Origin: Leifsonia sp. Root112D2
Lineage (GTDB): Bacteria > Actinomycetota > Actinomycetes > Actinomycetales > Microbacteriaceae
DNA length: 64,000 bases
Reading direction: 5' to 3'
Assembly: GCF_001424905.1 (NCBI RefSeq)
Contig: NZ_LMCU01000002.1
Coordinates: 248,001 to 312,000 of the forward strand
This document shows, piece after piece, positions 1-8,463 of this stretch; position 1 is the first letter of the stretch; the number at the start of each line of letters is the position of its first letter. The notes beneath the pieces were generated by a model. It had not been told where the DNA came from and searched no databases. It worked only from the letters and a program-made list of their open reading frames with translations. A program made the position numbers and the translations under genes.

Positions 1-438
1 GATGTGTCGACGCTTGAGCTCCTGCGCAATCGCCGAACGGCCCAGGCCCCGCCTGGTGTGCTGCGTGTAGACGAGTGTCACCGCCAGAGCGGCGTCGTCG
101 AGCAGCCCCACGCTCTCGAGGCGATCGAGTTCTGCGGTGGCAAGCGATTCGTCGACACCGCGCTTGTCGAGCACCTGGCCGAGTTCCCATCGCGACATGC
201 CGCGGCGGGCGAGCTGATGCATTGAGACGTTGGACGCCCGGCTCGTGGCCCTGGCCGATGCTCCGCCCTCGCCCTGCTGCCCGCGTGCGTTCCTGGGCCC
301 ATCCTCGGGCTCGCGGTCGGATTCGATGTCGCGCTCCTGGAACGTGCCCGGATGGACGCCCGGCAGATAGCTGACCTTGGCAAGCCGACCGCTGTCATCC
401 GCGGATGACCCGCCCGTGGCGGAAGGAAAATGAACCAT
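1..438 (-). CDS. recX: RecX recombination regulator, 3' end missing
   Basis: RecX-family protein that modulates RecA filament activity. The reading frame is open from an ATG at 438 to the window edge, so only the first 146 codons are present. After a low-complexity, charged N-terminal stretch of about 70 residues comes the RecX core with HQLARRGMSRWELGQVL and ELDRLESVGLLDDAALA, typical of RecX helical repeats. A GGGAG lies about ten bases before the ATG. It follows recA on the same strand with a 43-base gap holding a hairpin, the usual recA-recX order. I derived this frame directly from the sequence; the family call is secure, the exact start less so. Confidence 0.85.
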   Translation of the reverse strand, partial: MVHFPSATGGSSADDSGRLAKVSYLPGVHPGTFQERDIESDREPEDGPRNARGQQGEGGASARATSRASNVSMHQLARRGMSRWELGQVLDKRGVDESLATAELDRLESVGLLDDAALAVTLVYTQHTRRGLGRSAIAQELKRRHI

Positions 439-464
439 CGCTCGGAACTCCCGGCTGCGACTCG

Positions 465-482
465 GCTCGCCCGCAGGCGAGC
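465..482 (-). terminator. hairpin between recA and recX (attenuator candidate)
   Basis: Perfect 7-bp stem GCTCGCC/GGCGAGC with a four-base loop, touching the last base of the recA stop codon. There is no T-run after it on the minus strand, so it is more likely a partial attenuator or RNA-stabilising hairpin than a full terminator. A hairpin in the recA-recX gap that lowers recX expression is known in other actinobacteria; its role here is inferred. Confidence 0.5.
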
Positions 483-1561
483 TAGGCGCCCTTACGCGCG
501 GCGAGCTTGTCGGAGATGGAGTCGACGTTCGTCGGCTCGGCCTCGACCGCCGGTGCATTCGGATCGGCCACAAGACCCAACTTGATCTTGATCTTCTGCT
601 CGATCTCGGCGGCAATATCGGGGTTCGCGATCAGGAAGTTGCGCGAGTTCTCCTTGCCCTGGCCCAACTGGTCACCCTCGTAGGTGTACCACGCGCCGGA
701 CTTCTTGACGATGGTGTGCTCTACGCCAAAGTCGATCAGGCTGCCCTCGCGGGAAATTCCCACGCCATAGAGAATGTCGAACTCGGCCTGCTTGAACGGC
801 GGCGCCATCTTGTTCTTGACGACCTTGACCCGGGTGCGGTTACCCACGGCATCCGTGCCGTCTTTGAGCGTTTCGATGCGGCGGATGTCGAGACGCACCG
901 AGGCGTAGAACTTGAGCGCCTTGCCGCCGGCGGTGGTCTCGGGGCTGCCGAAGAAGACGCCGATCTTCTCGCGAAGCTGGTTGATGAAGATCATGGTCGT
1001 GTTGGTCTGGCTGAGCCCACCGGTGAGCTTGCGCAGTGCCTGTGACATGAGCCGGGCCTGCAGGCCAACGTGGGAGTCACCCATCTCGCCCTCGATCTCG
1101 GCGCGGGGAACGAGAGCCGCGACGGAGTCGATGACGATGAGGTCGATCGAGCCACTGCGCACGAGCATGTCGGCGATCTCGAGAGCCTGCTCCCCCGTGT
1201 CAGGCTGAGAAACCAGCAGGCCGTCGATGTCGACACCAAGCTTTCTGGCGTATTCCGGGTCGAGAGCGTGCTCGGCGTCGATGAACGCGGCGATTCCGCC
1301 TGCGCGCTGCGCATTGGCGATGGCGTGCAGCGTGAGGGTGGTCTTACCCGACGATTCCGGGCCGTAGATCTCGACGATGCGACCGCGGGGCAGGCCGCCT
1401 ATTCCGAGCGCGACATCGAGCGCGACCGAACCGGTCGGGATGACCTCGACGGGTGCGCGCTCGTCGCTGCCGAGGCGCATGACGGAGCCCTTGCCGAACT
1501 GGCGATCGATGGTGGCGAGCGCAGCCTCAAGGGCTTTCTCGCGATCGGCTGGTGATGGCAT
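482..1561 (-). CDS. recA: RecA recombinase
   Basis: DNA-dependent ATPase that forms filaments on single-stranded DNA, drives strand exchange and triggers LexA self-cleavage. 359 aa, full length. The Walker A motif GPESSGKTTLT is near residue 70 and VIDSVAALVPRAEIEGEMGD and the L2-region FINQLREKIGVFFGSPETT follow in normal order. The frame stays open upstream to 1702, but the protein starts at MPSPADREKALEAAL because an AGAAGGAGAG ribosome site precedes this ATG and homologues begin here. A LexA-type box lies 132 bases upstream. No intein is present. Confidence 0.99.
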   Translation of the reverse strand: MPSPADREKALEAALATIDRQFGKGSVMRLGSDERAPVEVIPTGSVALDVALGIGGLPRGRIVEIYGPESSGKTTLTLHAIANAQRAGGIAAFIDAEHALDPEYARKLGVDIDGLLVSQPDTGEQALEIADMLVRSGSIDLIVIDSVAALVPRAEIEGEMGDSHVGLQARLMSQALRKLTGGLSQTNTTMIFINQLREKIGVFFGSPETTAGGKALKFYASVRLDIRRIETLKDGTDAVGNRTRVKVVKNKMAPPFKQAEFDILYGVGISREGSLIDFGVEHTIVKKSGAWYTYEGDQLGQGKENSRNFLIANPDIAAEIEQKIKIKLGLVADPNAPAVEAEPTNVDSISDKLAARKGA

Positions 1562-1692
1562 TTCGTCTCTCTCCTTCTGGGGCTTCACTGACGAAACCGA
1601 CTGTACGCCGGAGCTCCGACATTGCCTCGGGGACCCCCGGGAACGGTGGAGAACTCGCCGTACTGTGCTGCTGTGGACGAGCCTAGCAATAT

Positions 1693-1708
1693 TCGAATGC
1701 ATCTTCGA
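1693..1708. promoter_or_regulatory. candidate LexA (SOS) box for recA
   Basis: The 16-mer TCGAATGCATCTTCGA has the TCGAA-N6-TTCGA outer arms of the actinobacterial SOS box (consensus TCGAAC-N4-GTTCGA), with the two innermost arm positions changed. It sits about 130 bases before the recA start, a spacing like that in mycobacteria. LexA binding is inferred. Confidence 0.6.
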
Positions 1709-1785
1709 TACTCATCGACACGGCGTGTCGTACATTCGTGCGGATCGCAGCATGCGGATGCCCCCGGCATCCGTCGGGCGACGCC

Positions 1786-2016
1786 TCAGTTCGCGGGTTT
1801 CGGCGCCGGCTTGCCCGCTCCGTACCATCGCGATCGGGGCACATCCGTTGCGGCGCAGAGGGCCAGCCAGACCTCGCGCGTGGGAGTTCCGTCGGCCAGC
1901 GCGGCATCGGCCGTGCGCTGGTCGAGGCTTGAGAGCACGAGGTCGTGGGTGAGGACCGCACCATAGGCGGCACCGAACTCGTCTGCGATGGCCTGGTGAA
2001 ATTCGCTGAGTCGCAT
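1786..2016 (-). CDS. DUF3046 family protein
   Basis: Small 76-aa protein of the DUF3046 family (starts MRLSEFHQAIADEFG), which in actinobacteria is found just upstream of recA. No biochemical function is known. It has the conserved helical body (VLSSLDQRTADAALADG, TREVWLALC) and a basic tail. A TAAGGT box ends six bases before the ATG, so the mRNA is probably leaderless and the start is well supported. The gap to recA is 224 bases and contains the SOS box, so recA probably has its own promoter. Confidence 0.85.
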   Translation of the reverse strand: MRLSEFHQAIADEFGAAYGAVLTHDLVLSSLDQRTADAALADGTPTREVWLALCAATDVPRSRWYGAGKPAPKPAN

Positions 2017-2022
2017 GGGTAC

Positions 2023-2028
2023 ACCTTA
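2023..2028 (-). promoter_or_regulatory. -10 box, leaderless start of DUF3046 gene
   Basis: TAAGGT on the minus strand, six bases before the ATG at 2016. Confidence 0.5.
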
Positions 2029-2046
2029 AACGTTGGGACGGCTGAT

Positions 2047-2074
2047 TTCGAGACGACCGCGGACGACCTCCTCA
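2047..2074. repeat. diverged copy of the TTCGAGACG...CTCCTCA element
   Basis: A 28-base stretch matching the intergenic element at 49891-49918 at 25 of 28 positions. It lies between the DUF3046 promoter and the clgR terminator. It begins TTCGAGACGACCG and ends ACCTCCTCA. Confidence 0.5.
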
Positions 2075-2100
2075 GCCAGCGGGAGGGATGAGCAGACACA

Positions 2101-2131
2101 CGAAGGGCGCCCCCTGCGGGGACGCCCTTCG
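2101..2131 (-). terminator. clgR terminator
   Basis: CGAAGGGCG stems flank a GC-rich inner stem and a three-base loop. The one mismatch on the plus strand becomes a G-U pair in the minus-strand RNA, giving an unbroken 14-pair stem just after the clgR stop. There is no long T-run. Confidence 0.7.
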
Positions 2132-2143
2132 ACAAGGAACCTG

Positions 2144-2455
2144 TTAGCGCGAAACGAGATCCGCGTCCATAGCGGCCACGAACTCGTCGGGTACGGTGTC
2201 CGGAATCAGGGGATCGATACCCTCGATCACGGCCAGACGATCTCCGACCTCGCGCATGATCACCGAGATCGGTGTGCCGAGCGCGTCGGCGACCGAAGCG
2301 AGAATCTCGCTCGATGCTTCCTTCTGGCCGCGTTCGACCTCACTGAGGTAGCCGAGCGCGACGCTGGCCTTGCTGGCAACTTGCCTCAGGGTGCGCCCCT
2401 TTTGCAGGCGGAAGTCCCTGAGTACGTCGCCGATTTCCTGACGTACGAGAATCAT
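2144..2455 (-). CDS. clgR: XRE/Cro-type regulator, ClgR-like
   Basis: Transcriptional activator of Clp protease and stress genes in actinobacteria. 103 aa with a single helix-turn-helix near residues 18-45 (GRTLRQVASKASVALGYLS then EVERGQKEAS). The C-terminal tail is acidic and ends in DLVSR; in Streptomyces and Corynebacterium ClgR is itself a Clp substrate through its C terminus, which I infer rather than see here. GGGAGG precedes the ATG. Position between cinA and recA matches Rv2745c in mycobacteria. The 144-base gap to cinA holds its promoter. Confidence 0.88.
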   Translation of the reverse strand: MILVRQEIGDVLRDFRLQKGRTLRQVASKASVALGYLSEVERGQKEASSEILASVADALGTPISVIMREVGDRLAVIEGIDPLIPDTVPDEFVAAMDADLVSR

Positions 2456-2599
2456 TGGAGCCTCCCTTTCTTACCTGCCATACGTTCCAACAAACTGTGG
2501 TGGATGCCCAACACTACACGCATCCAATACAGCAACTGTAGCCGTGATGACTGGACTTATCTTGTGAACCTGACAGCTGTAACTGCACCGTGACGTTCG

Positions 2600-3112
2600 C
2601 TATTCCCGAGCCTCGGCCACAAGTTCGGCGATGGCCCGTTCAACCACCTGCGCACGAATCTCGGCGCGGCTTCCCGACAGCTCGAGCGCGACGACCCGCG
2701 TTCCCACGGCCGAGGAAATTCCCAAGAAGACCGTGCCAGGAAGCCTGCCGCCCTGCGAGGAGGGCCCCGCCACGCCTGTGGTGGAGACGCCGATGCCTGC
2801 CGGGCGACCAGAGACCCGCAGCCGCTCTCGAACGCCATCGGCGAGCTGTGCCGCGACATCCGGGTGCACGGGGCCCTCGATCTCGAGCAGGTTCACGTCG
2901 ACGCCCACGAGTGTGTGCTTGAGTTCGGTGGCGTAGACGACAACGCCACCGAGCACAACGGCGGATGCTCCGGCGGGCCTGGTCAGTTCGGCCGCGAGTG
3001 CCCCTCCGGTGAGGGACTCGGCCACCGCGACAGTGATCCCGCGCGCGGCGAGGGAGGCGATGAGCGCCGCCGTGGCGTCAGCAACCCCGGTCTCCTGGAC
3101 CGGCTCAGCCAC
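2600..3112 (-). CDS. pncC: CinA C-terminal domain protein (NMN amidase, PncC type)
   Basis: 170-aa stand-alone CinA C-terminal domain, which hydrolyses nicotinamide mononucleotide to nicotinate mononucleotide in NAD recycling. It shows AVAESLTGGALAAELT (catalytic Ser in the ESLTGG loop), VVYATELKHTLVGV and STTGVAGPSSQGG. The N-terminal MoaB-like domain of full CinA is absent. The GTG start overlaps the pgsA stop by eight bases, so the two are translationally coupled. Often named cinA in this neighbourhood. Confidence 0.92.
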   Translation of the reverse strand: MAEPVQETGVADATAALIASLAARGITVAVAESLTGGALAAELTRPAGASAVVLGGVVVYATELKHTLVGVDVNLLEIEGPVHPDVAAQLADGVRERLRVSGRPAGIGVSTTGVAGPSSQGGRLPGTVFLGISSAVGTRVVALELSGSRAEIRAQVVERAIAELVAEARE

Positions 3113-3752
3113 GGCCTGCTCGATGCGTCTTCCACCAGTGCCGCAGATAGTCGAGACCCGTCACGACGGTGAGGATGAGCGCGATGGTCATGAGGATGCC
3201 GTCGACCCAGTAGATCCACGGGCGAAGGAAATCGAAGACCCACAGCGGCACGAGCGCGAAGGAGATGGCGAAAGACTGGAAGAGGGTCTTCAGTTTGCCG
3301 CCACGCGAGGCCGCGATAACTCCCTCGCTGATGACCACGAAGCGGAATACGGTGATTCCCCACTCGCGAACGAGGATGACGATGGTCACCCACCACGGCA
3401 GTTCCCCAAGGATGGACAGCGCGACCAGCGCGCCGCCCGTGAGGATCTTGTCGGCGATCGGATCGAGCAGCTTGCCCAGATCGGTGACGAGACCGTAGCG
3501 GCGGGCTATCGCCCCGTCGAGGCCGTCGGTGGCGATACCGATGATGAACAGTGCCGCCGCCACCCACCGCAGGACACCGTCGTGTCCGTTGTCTGCCAGC
3601 AGCATCCACATGAATACCGGAGCGAAGAGGATGCGCACCACGGTGATGAAATTCGGTACATTCCAGTTGCTCGGCGGAAGGCTGGCCGCGCCGGAGTCTG
3701 CGTGATCGGCACCGCTATCGGCTCGGCCGCCACGGTCGTCGGGGAGCGACAT
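3105..3752 (-). CDS. pgsA: CDP-diacylglycerol-glycerol-3-phosphate 3-phosphatidyltransferase
   Basis: Integral membrane enzyme that makes phosphatidylglycerol phosphate, the first step to phosphatidylglycerol and cardiolipin. 215 aa with several hydrophobic helices. The CDP-alcohol phosphotransferase signature is intact (DGLDGAIARRYG followed by TDLGKLLDPIADK). The first 25 residues are polar and acidic, an extension of unknown role. GTG (3755) and ATG (3752) starts are adjacent; AGGGAG eight bases before the ATG favours 3752. It follows ftsK with almost no gap. Confidence 0.93.
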   Translation of the reverse strand: MSLPDDRGGRADSGADHADSGAASLPPSNWNVPNFITVVRILFAPVFMWMLLADNGHDGVLRWVAAALFIIGIATDGLDGAIARRYGLVTDLGKLLDPIADKILTGGALVALSILGELPWWVTIVILVREWGITVFRFVVISEGVIAASRGGKLKTLFQSFAISFALVPLWVFDFLRPWIYWVDGILMTIALILTVVTGLDYLRHWWKTHRAGRG

Positions 3753-3757
3753 CACGG

Positions 3758-6589
3758 TTACTCCCTGTCGGTCAGCTGCCAGGCATCCTCGTCTGAGGGG
3801 CCGTCCTCCTCAGGATATCCCGCGCTCTGTGCCGCCACCGGATCCTCCCCGTAGCGGTCGTCGACGGGCATGGCCGAAGGCCCTGTCGGGCCGCTCGGTC
3901 GCGGCGCCTGCGCCGAGGCGCCGCCGTCGTCACCGCGCAGTCGGGCCAGCACGCTGGGCAGCTGTTCCACCGTGACGAGCACGTCGCGGGCCTTGGAACC
4001 CTCGGACGGCCCCACGATTTCGCGTGACTCGAGCAGATCCATGAGGCGGCCGGCCTTGGCGAATCCCACACGCAGCTTGCGCTGCAGCATCGACGTGGAG
4101 CCGAACTGGGTGGAGACCACGAGCTCTGCCGCCGCGAGCAGCAGTTCGAGATCGTCGCCGATGTCGGCATCGATCTGCTTGTGCTCGACCGCCGCCGCGA
4201 CATCCTGCCGGTACTCGGGCCGGGCCTGCCTGGTGACGTGCTCGACGACTCGTGCGATCTCGGCTTCGTTGACCCAGGCACCCTGCACCCGAATCGACTT
4301 GGATGCCCCCATCGGAAGGAAGAGTGCGTCTCCCTGGCCTATCAGCTTGTCCGCGCCCGGCTGGTCGAGGATGACGCGCGAATCGGTGACGCTGGTCACC
4401 GCGAACGCGAGCCGCGACGGCACATTGGCCTTGATCAGGCCGGTCACCACATCGACCGACGGCCGCTGCGTGGCCAGCACCAGGTGAATACCGGATGCGC
4501 GTGCCAGCTGCGTGATGCGCACGATCGAGTCCTCGACATCCCGCGGCGCGACCATCATGAGGTCGGCGAGCTCGTCGACGACGACGAGCAGATATGGGTA
4601 TGGCTTGAGTTTGCGCTCGCTACCTTGCGGCAGCACAATCTCGTTGTTCACCACCGCCTTGTTGAAGTCGTCGATGTGACGAAAGCCGAAGCTCGCCAGA
4701 TCGTCGTAGCGCATGTCCATCTCTTTGACGACCCACTGCAGCGCCTCGGCCGCCTTCTTGGGGTTCGTGATGATGGGCGTGATGAGGTGCGGAACACCCG
4801 CGTAGATCGACAGCTCGACGCGCTTCGGATCGACGAGCACCATGCGCACATCTGCGGGCTTCGCGTGCATGAGCAGGCTCGTGATCATGGAGTTCACGAA
4901 GCTCGACTTGCCCGAACCGGTGGAACCGGCCACGAGCAGGTGTGGCATCTTGGCCAGATTGGCCACCACGTAGCCGCCGCCGACGTCTTTGCCGACACCG
5001 ATGGTCATGGGGTGCGTGCTGTTGGTGGCCGCGGCCGATCGCAACACGTCACCGAGCGAGACGATCTCCCGGTCGGAATTCGGAATCTCGATGCCGATCG
5101 CGCTCTTGCCAGGGATAGGCGAGAGAATGCGCACCTCATTGCTGGCCACGGCATACGACAGGTTCTTGCTGAGCGCGGTGACACGCTCCACCTTCACGCC
5201 AGGGCCGAGCTCCACCTCGTACTGGGTCACCGTGGGGCCGCGGGAGAAGCCGACGACCTTGGCGTCCACCTTGAACTGCTTCAGCACATCTGTGATGGAG
5301 GCGACGACCTCATCGTTGGCCGCCGAACGGGTCTTCGCCGGTGTGCCCGCCGAGAGAGTGGATGCCGACGGCAACTGGTACGGCACGTCCGGTGCCGGTG
5401 TCGGCGGCAGGGCCGAGCGTTCGGCGAAGTCTGCCTCGTCGAAGTCGGCACCGGCATCCGCCCCGAAGCCGGGAAGAACCTCTGTGGCGCCCTCTGAGCC
5501 ATCACCGCGCAGGCCTGTTGCGTGCGGCACGCCCGGCACCTCGCCGGTGAAGCGCTTGACCGCCTCCTCCGCGTGGCGCAGATCGGTGAGCACCTCGGTG
5601 GCATAGTGGTCTGCCGCGGGATCGGGTGCCGGCTCGATGGCCGAGTCGAACTCACCGTTGGGCTGGCCGGATGCGCCGAGAATCTCCGTGAAGGAGTCCA
5701 CGATGACCGGGCTGTCGTACGCCGGATCTTCTTCGCGCTGGCTCTTGTTGCGCCGCCACCACGGCAACGTTCCGTCGCCGCCTTCGGCATCGTCGGCGTC
5801 GTCGATGCCCTCGAGTTCAATCTGCGCGGTCTTGGAAGCCTTCGCCGTCTGCCGCTCCTCCTCGGTGGGCAACTGCGCACCGAAGAGATAGGCATAGAGC
5901 TCACGGGCGCGCGCGCCGAGCTTGTTCGGCGGTGTCTTCGTGATGATGAACAGGCTCAGCACGAGCAGGGCAATCACCACGATGGTGGCCCCAATGGGCG
6001 TGATGAGGGCCATGAGGGGTGCCGCGATCATCCATCCGATGATGCCGCCGGCACGTGCGAGCGTCTCCATGCCCGCACTCGGCTGCGGATGCCCGCTGAA
6101 GATGTGGCAGAGCCCGGAGATGGTGACGAGCAGCAGCAGCAGCCCGATGCCGATGCGGGTGTTGTCATGCACCGAGCTCGGGCGGCGAAAGAGCCAGACG
6201 GCGAAAATCAGCATGATCACGGGAAGGGCGAAGGCGACGCGGCCGAAAAGACCGCCGAATGTCCACGCGTCAAGGGTTTGAGCGACCGGGGCGTTGATGA
6301 AGAACCACTCGACGACCGCGCCGGCTATGGCGAGCAGCACGATGAAGAACGGCAGGCCGTCCCGGCGCTCTTCTTTGGCAAGCTTTTCAGGGCCGAGTGC
6401 ACGAGCCGCGCCGCCGGTGAGGTGGGCGAGGCCCATCCAGAGCCGCGCGAACGCGTTGGGCCGGGCGTCCGCCGCAGGATACTTCACGGTCTTCTGGGCC
6501 GAGGTTTTCGCCGCAGGCTTGCGCGCGGCAGTTCCCCCGCGCGTCGAAGACCCCCGGGCGCGCGAGGTCGACTTGGTGCTCGTAGCCAT
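3758..6589 (-). CDS. ftsK: FtsK/SpoIIIE DNA translocase
   Basis: Septum-located motor that pumps chromosome termini during division. 943 aa: a basic Ser/Thr/Lys/Arg-rich N terminus, about four to five membrane helices within the first 220 residues, an acidic linker of roughly 200 residues, then the motor. Walker A AGSTGSGKSSF lies near residue 555 and Walker B LLVVVDELADLMM near 670. A winged-helix gamma domain (KLRVGFAKAGRLMDLLESR) lies near the C terminus. The frame is open to 6712, but MATSTKSTSRARG is the natural start. Ends in a 70-residue Pro/Asp-rich tail. Confidence 0.97.
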   Translation of the reverse strand: MATSTKSTSRARGSSTRGGTAARKPAAKTSAQKTVKYPAADARPNAFARLWMGLAHLTGGAARALGPEKLAKEERRDGLPFFIVLLAIAGAVVEWFFINAPVAQTLDAWTFGGLFGRVAFALPVIMLIFAVWLFRRPSSVHDNTRIGIGLLLLLVTISGLCHIFSGHPQPSAGMETLARAGGIIGWMIAAPLMALITPIGATIVVIALLVLSLFIITKTPPNKLGARARELYAYLFGAQLPTEEERQTAKASKTAQIELEGIDDADDAEGGDGTLPWWRRNKSQREEDPAYDSPVIVDSFTEILGASGQPNGEFDSAIEPAPDPAADHYATEVLTDLRHAEEAVKRFTGEVPGVPHATGLRGDGSEGATEVLPGFGADAGADFDEADFAERSALPPTPAPDVPYQLPSASTLSAGTPAKTRSAANDEVVASITDVLKQFKVDAKVVGFSRGPTVTQYEVELGPGVKVERVTALSKNLSYAVASNEVRILSPIPGKSAIGIEIPNSDREIVSLGDVLRSAAATNSTHPMTIGVGKDVGGGYVVANLAKMPHLLVAGSTGSGKSSFVNSMITSLLMHAKPADVRMVLVDPKRVELSIYAGVPHLITPIITNPKKAAEALQWVVKEMDMRYDDLASFGFRHIDDFNKAVVNNEIVLPQGSERKLKPYPYLLVVVDELADLMMVAPRDVEDSIVRITQLARASGIHLVLATQRPSVDVVTGLIKANVPSRLAFAVTSVTDSRVILDQPGADKLIGQGDALFLPMGASKSIRVQGAWVNEAEIARVVEHVTRQARPEYRQDVAAAVEHKQIDADIGDDLELLLAAAELVVSTQFGSTSMLQRKLRVGFAKAGRLMDLLESREIVGPSEGSKARDVLVTVEQLPSVLARLRGDDGGASAQAPRPSGPTGPSAMPVDDRYGEDPVAAQSAGYPEEDGPSDEDAWQLTDRE

Positions 6590-6739
6590 GGGATCAACGG
6601 TACTTGGATGTGCCGACAATGCCCGGGAACCCGGCGGGGGTGTCTGCTCGCGAGCGGACACGCGGGGTTTGCGCCGTTGTGCGTGGGGCACGCCTCCCGC
6701 GCAACGGCGCAACTCCCGCGCAGACGGGGATATTGCGGC

Positions 6740-8416
6740 TTACGCCTCGATGACGAGGGGCACGATCATGGGACGGCGTCGGTAGCTCGTCGAGACCCAG
6801 CGGCCGACCGTGCGGCGCACGACCTGGGAGAGGGCGTGCGGGTCGCGCACGCCGTTCTGGGCCGCCTCCGTGAGCGCCGCGGCGATCTTCGGCTTGACCG
6901 CGTCGAAGATCTTGTCGTCTTCGGCGAAGCCCTTGGCGTGAATCTCCGGACCGGTGATGATGCGACCGGTCGCGGCCTCCACCACGACGATGATGGAGAT
7001 GAAGCCCTCCTCGCCGAGGATCCTGCGGTCCTTGAGGTCGGCATCCGTGATCTCGCCCACACTGGAGCCATCGACGTACACGAAGCCCAGGTCGAGCTGG
7101 CCGACCACGCGCGCTACCCCGTTCTTGAGGTCGATGACGCTGCCGTCCTCGGCCAGGATCGTGTTCTCCACCGGAACGCCCGTGTCTTGCGCGAGCTTGG
7201 CGTTGGCGTACAGGTGACGGTACTCGCCGTGCACCGGCAGCACGTTCTTGGGCTTGAGGATGTTGTAGCAGTAGAGCAGTTCCCCCGCTGCCGCGTGACC
7301 GGAGACGTGCACCTTGGCGTTTCCCTTGTGCACGACGGTGGCGCCGAGCTTGGTGAGGCCGTCGATGACGCGGTAGACGGCGTTCTCGTTGCCGGGAATG
7401 AGACTGGATGCGAGGATCACCGTGTCGCCCTGGCCCACTTCGATCTGGTGGTCCAGGTTCGCCATGCGCGCGAGCACGGCCATCGGTTCGCCCTGCGAGC
7501 CGGTGGACATGTAGACGATCTTGTTGTCCGGAATGTCCCCGGCCTTCTTGAAGTCGATCAGCACGCCCTCGGGAACCTTGAGGTAGCCGAGATCGGCGGC
7601 GATGCCCATGTTGCGCACCATCGAGCGGCCGAGCATGGCGACGCGACGGCCGTTGGCGTGTGCGGCGTCGAGCACCTGCTGCACGCGGTGCACGTGACTG
7701 GAGAAGCTCGCAACTATCACCCGGCGCGGGGCACGGGCTATGACGTTGTCGAGCACGGGGCCGATCGAGCGCTCGAGCGGCGTGAAGCCGGGCACATCTG
7801 CGTTGGTGGAGTCGACCATGAAGAGATCGACACCCTTCTCGCCGAGCCGTGCGAAGGCGCGCAGGTCGGTGAGCCGGTCGTCGAGCGGCAGCTGGTCCAT
7901 CTTGAAGTCACCGGTGTGCAGCACGACGCCGGCATCCGTCGTGATGGCGACAGCGAGGGCATCCGGAATCGAGTGGTTGACGGCCACGAACTCGAGGTCG
8001 AAGGGGCCGAGCTTCTCGTGCTGGCCCTCCTTGACGGTGAGGCTGTACGGCTGGATGCGATGCTCCTTGAGCTTCGCCTCCACGAGCGCCAGCGTGAGGC
8101 CCGAACCGATGAGCGGGATGTCCGCGCGCAGCTTGAGCAGGTACGGTACCGCGCCGATGTGGTCTTCGTGACCGTGCGTGAGCACGACGCCCACGACGTC
8201 GTCGAGGCGGTCGCGCACGGGGGCGAAGTCGGGCAGGATCAGGTCGACCCCCGGCTGGTTCTCCTCGGGGAAGAGCACGCCGCAGTCGACGATGAGGATC
8301 TTGCCGTCGATCTCGAACACGGTCATGTTGCGACCGATCTCGCCCAAACCCCCGGTCGGAATGATGCGGAGCGTTCCCGGCTGAAGCGGGATGGGATCGG
8401 ATACGAGATTGGGCAT
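6740..8416 (-). CDS. rnj: ribonuclease J
   Basis: Metallo-beta-lactamase-fold RNase with 5' exo- and endonuclease activity in mRNA decay and rRNA maturation. 558 aa, normal length. The zinc motif THGHEDHIG is near residue 80. VDSTNADVPGFT, SFSSHVHRVQQ and the beta-CASP HVSGHAAAGELLY motif follow. The C-terminal dimer domain ends TSYRRRPMIVPLVIEA. GGGGGG lies just before the ATG. It is separated from ftsK by 150 bases and follows dapA on the same strand, the usual order. Confidence 0.97.
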   Translation of the reverse strand: MPNLVSDPIPLQPGTLRIIPTGGLGEIGRNMTVFEIDGKILIVDCGVLFPEENQPGVDLILPDFAPVRDRLDDVVGVVLTHGHEDHIGAVPYLLKLRADIPLIGSGLTLALVEAKLKEHRIQPYSLTVKEGQHEKLGPFDLEFVAVNHSIPDALAVAITTDAGVVLHTGDFKMDQLPLDDRLTDLRAFARLGEKGVDLFMVDSTNADVPGFTPLERSIGPVLDNVIARAPRRVIVASFSSHVHRVQQVLDAAHANGRRVAMLGRSMVRNMGIAADLGYLKVPEGVLIDFKKAGDIPDNKIVYMSTGSQGEPMAVLARMANLDHQIEVGQGDTVILASSLIPGNENAVYRVIDGLTKLGATVVHKGNAKVHVSGHAAAGELLYCYNILKPKNVLPVHGEYRHLYANAKLAQDTGVPVENTILAEDGSVIDLKNGVARVVGQLDLGFVYVDGSSVGEITDADLKDRRILGEEGFISIIVVVEAATGRIITGPEIHAKGFAEDDKIFDAVKPKIAAALTEAAQNGVRDPHALSQVVRRTVGRWVSTSYRRRPMIVPLVIEA

Positions 8417-8463
8417 AGGCCCCCCTGACGTGGTTGTGTTGCGTGTGGAGTTGTTGCGTGCGC

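Noticed and set aside
2528..2580. Small palindromes TACAGCAACTGTA and ACAGCTGT upstream of clgR as ClgR or other operators
   Set aside because: Too short and not like the known ClgR box; kept only as a note.
5522..8428. 968-codon open frame on the plus strand opposite ftsK and rnj
   Set aside because: Rich in His/Arg/Asp/Val-type shadow composition, no domain, and both opposite genes are clearly real. High GC makes long antisense frames common.
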